Shown: positions 35,804 through 44,831, counted from the stretch's first letter. The stretch is 64,000 bases of DNA from Algorimicrobium hallyeonense (GCF_042657385.1 NZ_JBHSLA010000003.1:186001-250000); one strand, 5' to 3'. The notes: generated by a model from the sequence alone, not told the origin. Numbers and translations are program-made.

Positions 35804-37170
35804 ATTTTAGGGGTTCTAAATATAAGCGCAACAATTACGTTACTTTAATTGGTTTACATGTTCTTTTGGGAATAGGTTTGTTTTTGTTTAGACCATTAGG
35901 TAAACCTTTTTTTGTTGCCGCTATGGTTTATTTTATTGCTCGTATTGTAATGGCTGGCAACAAGCGAAAAACGCAAGAAATTTTATTGGCATCTGCTTAT
36001 TTTGTTGGAGCAGAGGTTCTATTTCGAATGACTAAGTCCGGTTTGTCATACGAAGCCTCCAAGTACCTTGTAATTTTGTTTATGAGTATGGGTATGTTTT
36101 ATCAGGGAGCTTCAGGTAAAGGCTATCCTTATTTTGCTTATTTAATACTGCTAGTTCCATCCATTATTGTTGCGTCTATAACTTTGACCTTTGAAGCAAA
36201 GTTTAGAACCAATATAGCTTTTGTATTAAGTGGCCCTGTATGTTTAGGAATGGCAGCAATGTATTGTTACGATAGGAAGGTGAGTCAGCAATTGTTACTA
36301 AACATTTTGTTGTACATTGCACTACCCATTATTACACTAACTACGTACTTGTTCCTATATACACCTAGTTTGAAAGATGTATTAACAAGTACGGCTTCTA
36401 ATTCTGCAGCATCAGGTGGGTTTGGGCCGAACCAAGTTGCTACAGCACTTGGTTTGGGAATGTTTATTATGGCTGTAAGGCTTTTTTTGAAATCGCCAAA
36501 CATGGGATTAAAGCTTTTGAATATGGCTATTTTTATCATTATGTCTTATAGAGCATTTGTAACTTTTAGTCGTGGCGGTGTGATTGCTGCTGTATTTGTC
36601 ACCATGGCTTTCTTATGGACACTATATTTTCAATCCAAAAGTAATATGAAGAATCAAATTATTGGTTCCTTAATTTTGGTTGTAATCGCCGCTTCTACAT
36701 CTTGGGTTATCAGTTCTAATCAAACAAGTGGACTATTAGATAAACGCTATGCTAATGAAGATGCTTTGGGTAGAGAAAAGGAAGACATTGCAACTGGTCG
36801 AGTAGATATATTTATGGATGAAATGAATGGTTTTTTAAGTAGCCCCTTTTTGGGAGTAGGTGCTAGTCGGACAAAAAACATACGTGTTGAGGAGGGTATA
36901 GGTCACCTACCATCGCATAACGAAATAGGAAGGTTACTTTCCGAACATGGCTTGATTGGAGTACTTATACTTCTTATTTTAATTTTTAAACCTTTATCCT
37001 ATCGATCAACGAATAGAAATAATATTTTTTTTTATGCCTTTTTAGCCTTTTGGTTTGCCACCATTAATCATTCAGGTATGCGAATTGCAGCGCCATCATT
37101 TATTTATGCTTTAGCCTTATTACATATTACATATGACAAACGTCCTTTACATAGGAAACAAATTAAATAG
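35800..37170 (+). CDS. O-antigen polymerase/ligase-type membrane protein (Wzy/WaaL superfamily)
   Basis: Protein of 456 residues with about 10-12 transmembrane segments. The key region is the Wzy_C-like segment: FSRGGVIAAVFVTMAF (about 247-262), a large periplasmic loop (about 290-385) with the conserved His in HLPSHNEIGRLLSEHGLIG (about 369-387), and further helices. Proteins of this type either polymerise lipid-linked repeat units (Wzy) or ligate finished glycan to lipid A core or protein (WaaL). With an ABC exporter in the same locus, a ligase role is slightly favoured, since ABC-dependent chains need no polymerase. No Wzx flippase or Wzz is present. It begins with TTG overlapping the previous stop. 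Confidence 0.8.
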   Translation: MNFRGSKYKRNNYVTLIGLHVLLGIGLFLFRPLGKPFFVAAMVYFIARIVMAGNKRKTQEILLASAYFVGAEVLFRMTKSGLSYEASKYLVILFMSMGMFYQGASGKGYPYFAYLILLVPSIIVASITLTFEAKFRTNIAFVLSGPVCLGMAAMYCYDRKVSQQLLLNILLYIALPIITLTTYLFLYTPSLKDVLTSTASNSAASGGFGPNQVATALGLGMFIMAVRLFLKSPNMGLKLLNMAIFIIMSYRAFVTFSRGGVIAAVFVTMAFLWTLYFQSKSNMKNQIIGSLILVVIAASTSWVISSNQTSGLLDKRYANEDALGREKEDIATGRVDIFMDEMNGFLSSPFLGVGASRTKNIRVEEGIGHLPSHNEIGRLLSEHGLIGVLILLILIFKPLSYRSTNRNNIFFYAFLAFWFATINHSGMRIAAPSFIYALALLHITYDKRPLHRKQIK

Positions 37171-38149
37171 TAAACGCAGTAATTTAGCCTCTATTAGTGT
37201 TTTAGGCCCATTGTTAGAGCAAGAAGGGTTTAAACTGTTTTATGCCTCAACTTATAATAATAAGGTAAGACGTATGTTGGATATGTTATGGAGTTGTATT
37301 CAATACAGAAAACATATAGATGTTGTATTGATAGATACCTATAGCACTCAAAATTTTTATTATGCGTTTTTAGTTAGTTTGCTTTGCCGATCACTAAAGC
37401 ATAAATACGTTTTGAGTTTAAATGGTGGTAATTTACCCTCACGATTGAATTATAATCCTAGACTTTGTTCTATTTTATTCAAACCCGCTTCTCATTTAGT
37501 CTCCCCTTCAGTTTACTTGAAAGAAGCCTTTGCTTCATATGGCTACAACCATGTTACTTATATACCTAACAGTTTGCAATTAGAGCATTATCCGTATCAA
37601 GAGAAAAGCTTTGACACGATTCGCTTACTTTGGGTACGGTCGTTTTCCGAAATTTATAATCCGTCACTAGCCGTTCATGTTTTAAAACGCTTACAGGATG
37701 CTGGTTATGACTCTGAACTTTGTATGGTTGGGCCTGATACAGGGGATGGGAGCTTCCAAGCCACTAAAATGCTGGCTGAAGATTCAAATGTTACTGTACG
37801 GTTTACAGGAAAACTACCTAAAGCAGAATGGTTAGCCTTGGCGGCTGATTATAATGTATTTATAAATACCACTAATTTTGATAATATGCCTGTGAGTGTC
37901 ATAGAAGCTATGGCATTGGGTCTACCAATTGTGTCTACGAATGTTGGTGGAATGCCATACTTAATACAAAATGGGAAAACTGGTTTTTTACTGCCAACTG
38001 ATGATGCGGTTGCTTTTGAGCGGGCAATTATTAAGATGGTTTTGGATGTGGATCGCACACAAGAAATGGCTGCTCGCGCTCGTGCTATGGTGGAGGGGTT
38101 TGATTGGGAGCTTGTTAAGAGGAAGTGGTTTGCCGTTTTGGATATGTAG
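37133..38149 (+). CDS. GT4 glycosyltransferase
   Basis: Protein of 338 residues. The ATG lies 38 bases inside the 3' end of the membrane protein gene. The N-terminus MTNVLYIGNKLNSKRSNLAS has a KxG-type loop. The donor domain has LLWVRSFSEIYNPSLAVHVL (about 162-181), CMVGPDTGDGS and FDNMPVSVIEAMALGLP (D-x7-E near residue 250), then STNVGGMPYLI. It is shorter than most GT4 members. It is the last glycosyltransferase before a spacer with heptamer repeats. Confidence 0.86.
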   Translation: MTNVLYIGNKLNSKRSNLASISVLGPLLEQEGFKLFYASTYNNKVRRMLDMLWSCIQYRKHIDVVLIDTYSTQNFYYAFLVSLLCRSLKHKYVLSLNGGNLPSRLNYNPRLCSILFKPASHLVSPSVYLKEAFASYGYNHVTYIPNSLQLEHYPYQEKSFDTIRLLWVRSFSEIYNPSLAVHVLKRLQDAGYDSELCMVGPDTGDGSFQATKMLAEDSNVTVRFTGKLPKAEWLALAADYNVFINTTNFDNMPVSVIEAMALGLPIVSTNVGGMPYLIQNGKTGFLLPTDDAVAFERAIIKMVLDVDRTQEMAARARAMVEGFDWELVKRKWFAVLDM

Positions 38150-38169
38150 TTCCTAGTTTCCGATTAGAA

Positions 38170-38240
38170 GTGGTGAGTTAAAAGTGACAAGTGAAAAGTG
38201 AAAAGTTAAGAGGGAAGCGTGAAGCGTGAAAAGTGAATAG
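38170..38240. repeat. Heptamer array (agtgaaa type), degenerate
   Basis: Imperfect heptamers (gtgacaa, gtgaaaa, gttaaga, gtgaagc) in the spacer between the last glycosyltransferase and the glycosylphosphotransferase gene. The rest of this 265-base spacer holds the promoter at 38366. Confidence 0.75.
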
Positions 38241-38365
38241 TTGAAAATTGGGGTTGGAGATTGTTGCGGTTGGGGATTAGCAGGTATTTAGGTGTGGGCT
38301 TTGTTATTTTAACTTGAATGCCCGGGTTCTGTTCGTAAACTTAAAACTACAAATTGTAAATAAAC

Positions 38366-38395
38366 TTGCAGGGTTTGGTGAACTTATTATCTTTA
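38366..38395 (+). promoter_or_regulatory. Promoter of the glycosylphosphotransferase gene
   Basis: ttg at 38366-38368, a 19-base spacer, then tatcttta at 38388-38395 (7 of 8 match to TAnnTTTG). It lies 19 bases before the ATG at 38415, so the initiating enzyme has its own promoter. Confidence 0.7.
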
Positions 38396-38414
38396 CAAAG
38401 CTATTAATACACTC

Positions 38415-39806
38415 ATGGGAAAACAGGCTATTCACTTTAATATTTCGGAACGTAAGTTGCTATTGCGTCTTGTTGATATTATAAGTATCCTGCTTTCCTT
38501 ATATTTTGTGAGTGATTGGTTTCATTTTGATTATTTTACTATTACACCCGAAAATTGGACGTGGGTTGGGGTATTAATCATTTATATTACCATTTTTGGA
38601 ACTATATTTGAACTGTATGATTTGCAGAAGGCCAGTAAACCTCATATTGTATTTGCCAATATTATTTTAACGGCCTCGGTTACCGTTCTATTCTATTTAT
38701 TAACACCCTTTTTTACGCCCTTATTACCTTCTAACCGGTTACAGATTGTTTATTTTTATCTCGCCATCATTGTTGCTTTAAGTCTTTGGCGTTTAATATA
38801 TGTTACTTTTATAACCTCACCACGTTTTTATAAAAAAGTTCTTATTGTTGGTGAAACTTCCAATATTGAAACCATTGTTGACGCTTTTAAAGACGCGGAC
38901 CCGAACTATAAGATTGTAGGCTATATTAATTGTGAGCAGGTGGCTTTGGACACCGTAAAATTTAAAGATATTATTGAGTATCCACCAGAGGCTTTGCATC
39001 AGGTGATTCAAGAACAATCTATTTCAGAAATTGTCGTAGCTAGTTATAATGCTGAAACCATTACTTCGGACATTTATTACGATTTAATTACGCTATTAGA
39101 ACGGGGTTTCCCCATTAAGGAATATACCCAAGTTTATGAGGATATGACCTATAGGGTGCCTGTACAGTTTGTACGGAAAGACTTTTATAAGTATTTTCCG
39201 TTTAGTAGGAGTAACCACAATAAGTTGTATTTGTTTTTTCATCGGGCGTTTGATTTATTTCTGGCCTTTATAGGTGTTTTACTAGGTGTTTTTATTGTGC
39301 CTTTTGTATTGGTAATCAATTTGATTGGGAACCGGGGTCCTTTATTTTATTTTCAAGAACGGGTTGGTAAAAATGGCAAATTATTTCAGATTATCAAATT
39401 CCGAACCATGGTTACCAATGCCGAAACGGGCGGCGCTGTTTGGGCGGTTAAAGATGATTGCCGTATTACCCCTTTTGGCACCTTTTTAAGGCGGTCGCGT
39501 GTGGATGAAATCCCCCAGTTTATCAATATTTTAAAGGGGGATATGAGTTTAATTGGTCCTAGACCTGAACGCCCTTATTTTGTTAAGGAACTATCTCAAG
39601 TTATTCCTTTTTATGAAACACGGCATATTGTAAAACCAGGTTTAACGGGTTGGGCTCAAGTGAATGTCCGATATGGTAATACGGTTGAAGATAGCTTGTT
39701 GAAGCTTCAATATGATTTGTACTATATTAAACACCGCAGTTTTTTCCTAGACTTCAACGTGATGGTTAAAACGGTTGGAACCATGCTTTATTTTAGGGGG
39801 CAGTAG
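38415..39806 (+). CDS. Polyprenyl glycosylphosphotransferase (initiating enzyme, WcaJ/WbaP type)
   Basis: Protein of 463 residues that transfers a sugar-1-phosphate to undecaprenyl phosphate, the first step of chain synthesis. The N-terminal four-helix membrane part (about 15-125) is followed by a CoA-binding-like soluble domain (VLIVGETSNIETIVDAF, about 136-152). A membrane re-entrant helix at about 275-300 and the catalytic C-terminal domain come next: FQERVGKNGKLFQIIKFRTM (about 316-335), RRSRVDEIPQFINILKGDMS (about 360-379), and LIGPRPERPYFV. These are the landmarks of the bacterial sugar transferase family. It is the last gene of the locus, downstream of its own promoter; donor sugar unknown. 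Confidence 0.93.
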   Translation: MGKQAIHFNISERKLLLRLVDIISILLSLYFVSDWFHFDYFTITPENWTWVGVLIIYITIFGTIFELYDLQKASKPHIVFANIILTASVTVLFYLLTPFFTPLLPSNRLQIVYFYLAIIVALSLWRLIYVTFITSPRFYKKVLIVGETSNIETIVDAFKDADPNYKIVGYINCEQVALDTVKFKDIIEYPPEALHQVIQEQSISEIVVASYNAETITSDIYYDLITLLERGFPIKEYTQVYEDMTYRVPVQFVRKDFYKYFPFSRSNHNKLYLFFHRAFDLFLAFIGVLLGVFIVPFVLVINLIGNRGPLFYFQERVGKNGKLFQIIKFRTMVTNAETGGAVWAVKDDCRITPFGTFLRRSRVDEIPQFINILKGDMSLIGPRPERPYFVKELSQVIPFYETRHIVKPGLTGWAQVNVRYGNTVEDSLLKLQYDLYYIKHRSFFLDFNVMVKTVGTMLYFRGQ

Positions 39807-39816
39807 TTTTTTTTAG

Positions 39817-39955
39817 TTATGAGTGAAAAGTGAAAAGTGAAAAGTTATAAGTGAAAAGTGAAAAGTTATAAGTGAAAAGTTATAAGTGAAAAGTGAAAAG
39901 TGAAAAGTGAAAATTGACAAGTGAAAAGTTATAAGTGAAAAGTGAAAAGTTTCAG
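39817..39955. repeat. Mosaic heptamer array (agtgaaa / agttata)
   Basis: About 19 heptamers in tandem; two variants, agtgaaa and agttata, alternate in blocks. It lies between the glycosylphosphotransferase gene and the convergent Lnb-like gene. No hairpin terminator is visible in this 162-base spacer. Confidence 0.9.
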
Positions 39956-39968
39956 ATTTTCAAAGCTT

Positions 39969-41138
39969 TTAAGACTCTAATTGCTTTTTAAAATAGCTAA
40001 TGAGGTATATATAACGAAGCAGTAATGCGATAAAAAACGGGATAAGCGCGGGTGCGAATTCCTGAACACCAATTGTCCAATGAAAAGCCATTAAAACGCC
40101 CATAATTACCAGAAACTTCATAAACGGGATAATCCATGTTTTCGGATGTTTTTTTGCAATCTGCCAAAGGAGTAATCCGTTTAAAGGAAATGCCCATAAT
40201 AGATTGTAATTATAAGCCGCAGTTTGGTGATCTGTTGCAAACCACAACAGTAATATAAGAATTCCCAATAGTGTTGTTACAAGGAGTAGGGTAGCATCTA
40301 AAATTTTATTTCTAGTTTGTTTTTTATAATCCGAATAAGTTATACCCAACATTATTAAGCTGATGATGCTAAAAATAACCAAGGGACTCCATAAAAATTC
40401 GGTGCTTGACGGATTTGGTTTTTCCTGGTATACGTTTTTTTCACGTTTTACCAATTTTCTCGCTCCAATAGTTGCTTCACTAAAAAATGTTTGGATATAG
40501 GCCGGTAAAAACATGTGCTCTTCGGGGGTAGCTTGTTGGTCTATTACAGAGCCTAAAGCCAGATCAATACCCACACTTCCCCATGAATTTGCTGGTACTT
40601 TACCGCGAATGAGGTGTCTAAAAGTTTGCGGTTTAAAGTTTTTAGGTTCGTGAAAGATGATATTGTTGTTAAGGACGTCCTGCAGAACGTCTTTCATTTT
40701 TGTTGCACAATTATCAAAAAAGAAATCGTATAAATAGTCGCGATTTTCTGGTTTGTAATTATTAACCAAGAAATTAAGTAGGGCTTGTTTTTCTTCTAAA
40801 GTCAAATTTAAAACTTGCTCGGTAATGGTTCTGTTTTGCCAAATATAAAAGGCCTCAAGATCCTTGTACTTGCTTTTTCCGATGGAATAGTTGAGTTTTC
40901 CTTGGGCGAAATTTAAATAAAAACCTGGTTCGTTAAATGGAAAGCGGCCATAATCATAGCCTACGTCTAAATTGTTAGCACGATCGCGAATTCGGAATAT
41001 ATTATGTCCGAACGCATCGTTTAAAGAGGTTCCAGGGCCAATGGTTATAACACTTACTTCTGCTTGTGATGATAATTGCTGGCTATATAACTGTTGAAAA
41101 CAGAGCAGAATAAAAAGACCTAAAATACGGATGTTCAT
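39969..41138 (-). CDS. DUF4105 (Lnb-type lipoprotein N-acyltransferase-like) membrane protein
   Basis: Protein of 389 residues. A signal peptide (1-20, LFILLCFQQLYSQ) leads into a periplasmic domain of the DUF4105 family: SVITIGPGTSLNDAFGHNIFR (about 30-49; His45) and YDFFFDNCATKMKDVL (about 137-152; Cys144). These His and Cys are candidates for the catalytic pair in the related Lnb lipoprotein N-acyltransferases of Bacteroides. About five hydrophobic helices follow (250-389). It likely acylates lipoprotein N-termini, since Bacteroidota lack the classical Lnt in many cases (family knowledge). It lies 7 bases downstream of the PorV/Q-like gene in the same operon. Confidence 0.82.
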   Translation of the reverse strand: MNIRILGLFILLCFQQLYSQQLSSQAEVSVITIGPGTSLNDAFGHNIFRIRDRANNLDVGYDYGRFPFNEPGFYLNFAQGKLNYSIGKSKYKDLEAFYIWQNRTITEQVLNLTLEEKQALLNFLVNNYKPENRDYLYDFFFDNCATKMKDVLQDVLNNNIIFHEPKNFKPQTFRHLIRGKVPANSWGSVGIDLALGSVIDQQATPEEHMFLPAYIQTFFSEATIGARKLVKREKNVYQEKPNPSSTEFLWSPLVIFSIISLIMLGITYSDYKKQTRNKILDATLLLVTTLLGILILLLWFATDHQTAAYNYNLLWAFPLNGLLLWQIAKKHPKTWIIPFMKFLVIMGVLMAFHWTIGVQEFAPALIPFFIALLLRYIYLISYFKKQLES

Positions 41139-41145
41139 AAACCGG

Positions 41146-42273
41146 TTATCTAAAGATGCTAAAATCTAGTTTTAATGAAAATACATTGGAGTAGAGGGCC
41201 ACACTTTGGTCGCCAATATCGGTAAAGGCATAATCTACTTGAATACCTTTGTACTTAAAGCCTAAGCCTATACTCGGTTGAAAGGATACGCTTTCGGTGT
41301 TGTCTATTTGTAATTCATTTTGAAAGTTACCAACGCCTGTGCGTAAAAACACCATATCCAGATAGCCGAATTCAAAACCAACAGCTGGTGAAATACTAGC
41401 AACAGATGTTGAAATAATATCGTTATTTTGTTCGAAGCGTACATTTAAATCTACTTCCGCTAATAAGGTATAATCATAGCGGATAATAAATTTTTTGGAG
41501 GCTCCTAGTTGAAGTTTTGGAATGGTAATTTCGGTTGTTTCTGGTAATTCTTGATTTTGACCTTCCACGGCATTTTGGATGGTGGCAAATTCTTCTTCAT
41601 CAATAGCCCAAGCATTAAAGGTGGTAGTAATATCGCGGGCCATGATACCAAATTTCCAATTGCTATCGGTTTCAAACTGAATGGCTGCATCTAAACCAAA
41701 ACCCCAGGACGATGCGAAGTCGCCAATAATTCTGCGGATTACCTTGGCATTTATTCCATAATTTAAACCGTCTAAAGGTAATTTTCTAGCATAGGAAAAG
41801 GTGACACCATAATCTGCTGTTGAGAACAAACTAATTCTGTCGTAATTAATATTGCCTTCGTCATCAATTAATTGGGTGGTATTTAAAATATCATCTACCG
41901 CAAAACGGATAACCGAAATACCAATAGCAGACCGATCATCAATAGGCATGGCAAAGGCTAAATAATCATAATTGGCAATATTAGCGAAATAGCTAGAGTG
42001 CATGAGGGCTAGTTGCTTATCCTCAATATTTACAAGTCCCGCTGGATTCCAATACCCCGAGTTAACATCGGCAGAATGGGCTGTTACCGCATTACTCATA
42101 CCCAATGCCGCCGCATCCACACCAATATTCATAAATTCGTTAGAATATTTTCGGACGGCTTGACCATATACTGTTACAGAGACTAAAAAAACCAGTGCTG
42201 TGGTTCGTAATGCTTTCAAATACAATTCTTTTTTTGCAAAGATGCTACAATTTTTCAACATATTAAACTTCAA
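41146..42273 (-). CDS. PorV/PorQ-family outer-membrane protein
   Basis: Protein of 375 residues, FadL-like barrel family. The signal peptide is at about 20-37 (ALVFLVSVTVYGQA). MNIGVDAAALGMSNAVTAHS and DVNSGYWNPAGLVNIEDKQ (about 47-85) are the diagnostic N-terminal block of PorV/PorQ. Amphipathic strands continue to the C-terminus, which ends in FSLKLDFSIFR. PorV/PorQ proteins act in T9SS, as a shuttle of cargo or a component of the attachment complex. The start may be the ATG at residue 5, because the N-terminal charged segment is long. It is the first gene of the two-gene operon. Confidence 0.82.
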   Translation of the reverse strand: MKFNMLKNCSIFAKKELYLKALRTTALVFLVSVTVYGQAVRKYSNEFMNIGVDAAALGMSNAVTAHSADVNSGYWNPAGLVNIEDKQLALMHSSYFANIANYDYLAFAMPIDDRSAIGISVIRFAVDDILNTTQLIDDEGNINYDRISLFSTADYGVTFSYARKLPLDGLNYGINAKVIRRIIGDFASSWGFGLDAAIQFETDSNWKFGIMARDITTTFNAWAIDEEEFATIQNAVEGQNQELPETTEITIPKLQLGASKKFIIRYDYTLLAEVDLNVRFEQNNDIISTSVASISPAVGFEFGYLDMVFLRTGVGNFQNELQIDNTESVSFQPSIGLGFKYKGIQVDYAFTDIGDQSVALYSNVFSLKLDFSIFR

Positions 42274-42778
42274 AATCGTTGAGTTATTGTTTGTTGATTG
42301 TTTTTATATGTCAATTATGAGGAAATTGGTTGTAATGAATACAGATTGTTGTTTTTTAGTTGCTTCTCGTGGAGATGTTAAGTTTTAGAATTATTGAGTT
42401 AATGGGTTAATGAGTAAATGGGTTAATGAGGTGTTGCTTTATTTGTGAATTAATATTTTAAATTTTTGAACTTATGATGTGCTTCGCAATTTACTTATCG
42501 CAGTATTTCTTTGTTCTATTCTTTTGTCTTGATACGGATCCTTCGCTTTGCTCTGGACAGGCTACCCAAAAGATCAAAACCGTTTTTACGAAATTACTCA
42601 TGCACGTTATTTTATTTTTAGGTATTCGTGAATGCTCCGCATTTTCATGCGTGACGCAAGCTTTTTTCTTAAGATTATTTCGGAATGTTAATTGCATTTT
42701 GGTCATAACTCCCTTGATACTTGATGGTTTCGTTTATTTTGTAGCTTGCTATTTCTGAAATCGGTTGGATTTAGGTAT

Positions 42779-42912
42779 TTTTCGTTTTCTTGAAAACTGC
42801 ATAAAAACCTTATCCTGTGGATGGCAACCGCTGCGCTAGGCCATCCTCCGCTGTCCTGCACTGCGGCTTTTAATTGTTTTACTACGGAAACGAAACGTAG
42901 GCCGTTTGTCAG
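42779..42912. repeat. 135-base structured repeat, copy 1
   Basis: Begins ttttcgttttcttgaaaac and ends acgtaggccgtttgtcag. It contains the inverted repeat ggatggc/gccatcc. It matches copies at 43073 and 43427 almost base for base. Confidence 0.9.
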
Positions 42913-43072
42913 TTTTATTACATACTTTTCACCTATTTCATATTTGTTAAGCATTTTAAGGTTTTGAATAAATTCCATATTCCAAAGGGGTATTTAGCTG
43001 TAGAAATTGAGTTTTCTGCTTTTCTTTTCTTTTTTACATTGCCTAAAAAAGAAACAAAAAACGCTAGGCTGA

Positions 43073-43209
43073 TTTTCGTTTGCTTGAAAACTGCATAAAA
43101 GCCTTTGCCTGCGGATGGCAACCGCTGCGCTAGGCCATCCTCCGCTGTCCTGCACTGCGGCTTTTAATTGTTTTACTACGGAAACGAAACCTAGGCCGGT
43201 TGTCTGTTT
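43073..43209. repeat. 135-base structured repeat, copy 2 (ends at the gap)
   Basis: Same unit as at 42779, with small changes (gcctttgcctgcgg in place of accttatcctgtgg). Its right end touches the N run, so the assembly probably broke in this repeat. Confidence 0.9.
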
Positions 43210-43308
43210 NNNNNNNNNNNNNNNNNNNNNNNNNNNNNNNNNNNNNNNNNNNNNNNNNNNNNNNNNNNNNNNNNNNNNNNNNNNNNNNNNNNNNNNNNNN
43301 NNNNNNNN
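43210..43308. other. Assembly gap (99 N)
   Basis: A run of 99 N at a repeat end. Its length in the organism is not known from sequence. Confidence 0.99.
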
Positions 43309-43426
43309 TTAAGTTAACTTGGATTGTAAAATTACTTTGATTTATAACTTTTTAGAGTTGCATTATTTATAATGTTTTGTTCATTTTTTTCATTGATAAA
43401 AAAACGAACCAAAAAAATCTAGGCTG

Positions 43427-43560
43427 ATTTTCGTTTTCTTGAAAACTGGATAAAAGTCTTTGCCTGCGGATGGCAACCGCTGCGCTAGGCCATCCTCCGC
43501 TGTCCTTTATGCGGCTTTTATTTGTTTTACTACGGAAACGAAACGTAGGCCGATTGTCAG
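43427..43560. repeat. 135-base structured repeat, copy 3
   Basis: Same unit as at 42779; the ctgcactgc part is reduced to tttat. It is preceded by aaaaaacgaaccaaaaaaa and tctaggctg, the head motif shared with other repeats. Confidence 0.88.
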
Positions 43561-43994
43561 CTTTATTATATTTTTTTCAATTTTATTATTATGACTAGCT
43601 TTAGGTTTTGATGATGTGTTTTGCAGTTCACTGTGTGACGTTTGCTTTTTTCTTTATATAAAAATGGATTGTTAAATTACTTTGATTCATAACTCCCTTG
43701 ATTAGTATGGTTAACTATAAGTTGGTAGCTCTCTATTTCTGAAAATGGTTCGGGAATGGCTTCAAGTTCATTGCGGCTATTTTAATTTGAGGACTTATTG
43801 TTGTGGTTAATTGTAGTGGGTTTGAGGTTTGGGGTTCCTTCCTTCAGCAGGCAGGCCAGGTTCCAAGGTTAGGGTTTTGAAGTTAGAAGTTTCAATTGAT
43901 ATGTAGGAACATGCTGCTATTTTTTACTACAACCTTTATCAAGCTTGACAAGTTGTTGAATTGTATTTTGCCTATAAAAACGTTTCCAACGGTA

Positions 43995-44024
43995 TTGTTT
44001 GCCGGCAATAGTTTACTATTTTTA
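43995..44024 (+). promoter_or_regulatory. Promoter of the CDP-alcohol phosphatidyltransferase gene
   Basis: ttg at 43995-43997, a 19-base spacer, tattttta at 44017-44024 (TAnnTTTG type). It lies 16 bases upstream of the ATG at 44041, which makes the upstream TTG at 43999 an unlikely start. Confidence 0.7.
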
Positions 44025-44040
44025 CAGGATTATACCGATA

Positions 44041-44799
44041 ATGATGAAAAAACACATTCCTAATTTTATTACGCTATTAAATTTGTTGAGTGGTTGTATA
44101 GCTGTTATTTTAGCTGTAAATAATCAGTTTGTAACTGCTGCCATTTTTGTTTTTTTAGGGATATTCTTTGATTTTTTCGATGGTTTTTTCGCGCGTAAAT
44201 TTCATGTTCAAGGTCCTTTGGGTGTTCAATTGGACTCGCTTGCGGATATGGTTACAAGCGGCTTGGTGCCGGGTGTGGTAATGTTTAAGCTCTTGCATAT
44301 GTCCTTGGGGAATCCCGCTTTAGTAGATTCAGAATCCTTATGGCGTCAGTCCTCCTTTTTTGATGGCTTGCATTATGCACCGTTAGCCTATATTGGTTTT
44401 TTTATAACGCTAGGATCGGCTTACCGCTTGGCAAAATTTAATATAGATGAAGATCAGCAAAGTTATTTTAAAGGTTTACCAACGCCTGCCAATGCTCTTT
44501 TAATTTTATCCTTACCGCTCATTATTGAGTTCCAAAATCATGACGGGATGAATGCTTTGATATTATCCCCGTGGTTTTTAATTATCATAACGCTTATTAG
44601 TACCTATATGTTGAATGCGCCGGTGAAATTATTTGCATTAAAATTTAAAACTTACGATTTTAAATCCAACATGACCCGCTATTTGTTTTTAATAGCAACC
44701 ATTGTCATGTTAATAGTCTTACAATTTGCGGCAATACCTTTGGTGATTTTACTATATGTGTTATTGTCTTTACTAACCGCTAAGAGCATTCAAGCGTAA
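44041..44799 (+). CDS. pssA: CDP-alcohol phosphatidyltransferase (phosphatidylserine synthase type)
   Basis: Multi-pass membrane enzyme of 252 residues from the ATG at 44041 (MMKKHIPNFITLLNLLSG). The CDP-alcohol signature is complete: FDFFDGFFARKFHVQGPLG and QLDSLADM, giving D-G-x2-A-R-x8-G-x3-D-x3-D (about residues 42-66). About seven hydrophobic segments follow. The N-terminal HIPNFITLLNLLSG is typical of CDP-diacylglycerol-serine O-phosphatidyltransferases, which make phosphatidylserine for phosphatidylethanolamine; other CDP-alcohol acceptors cannot be excluded. The next gene begins 32 bases after the stop. Confidence 0.87.
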   Translation: MMKKHIPNFITLLNLLSGCIAVILAVNNQFVTAAIFVFLGIFFDFFDGFFARKFHVQGPLGVQLDSLADMVTSGLVPGVVMFKLLHMSLGNPALVDSESLWRQSSFFDGLHYAPLAYIGFFITLGSAYRLAKFNIDEDQQSYFKGLPTPANALLILSLPLIIEFQNHDGMNALILSPWFLIIITLISTYMLNAPVKLFALKFKTYDFKSNMTRYLFLIATIVMLIVLQFAAIPLVILLYVLLSLLTAKSIQA

Positions 44800-44831
44800 T
44801 GCGGTTTAACTTAATTAATACTTAACTTTTT

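Larger units (their letters stand above)
42274..44040. other. Gene-free, repeat-rich region with an assembly gap
   Basis: Between divergent genes. It contains a fragment with ccttcgctttgctctggaca (about 42540), three copies of a structured 135-base repeat, the N run, copies of a gccta/aaaaaagaaac head motif (about 43037, 43390), a dispersed ccttcagcaggcaggc element (about 43840), and the promoter of the phosphatidyltransferase gene. Open frames at 42474, 42703, 42933 and 43115 overlap the repeats or the gap and are not supported. Confidence 0.8.

Noticed and set aside
42474..42758. Open frame of 94 residues on + strand and its minus-strand shadow
   Set aside because: It runs through a dispersed repeat (ccttcgctttgctctggaca) and has biased, non-family composition.
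43115..43312. Open frame running into the N run
   Set aside because: Most of its length is N; the rest is repeat sequence.
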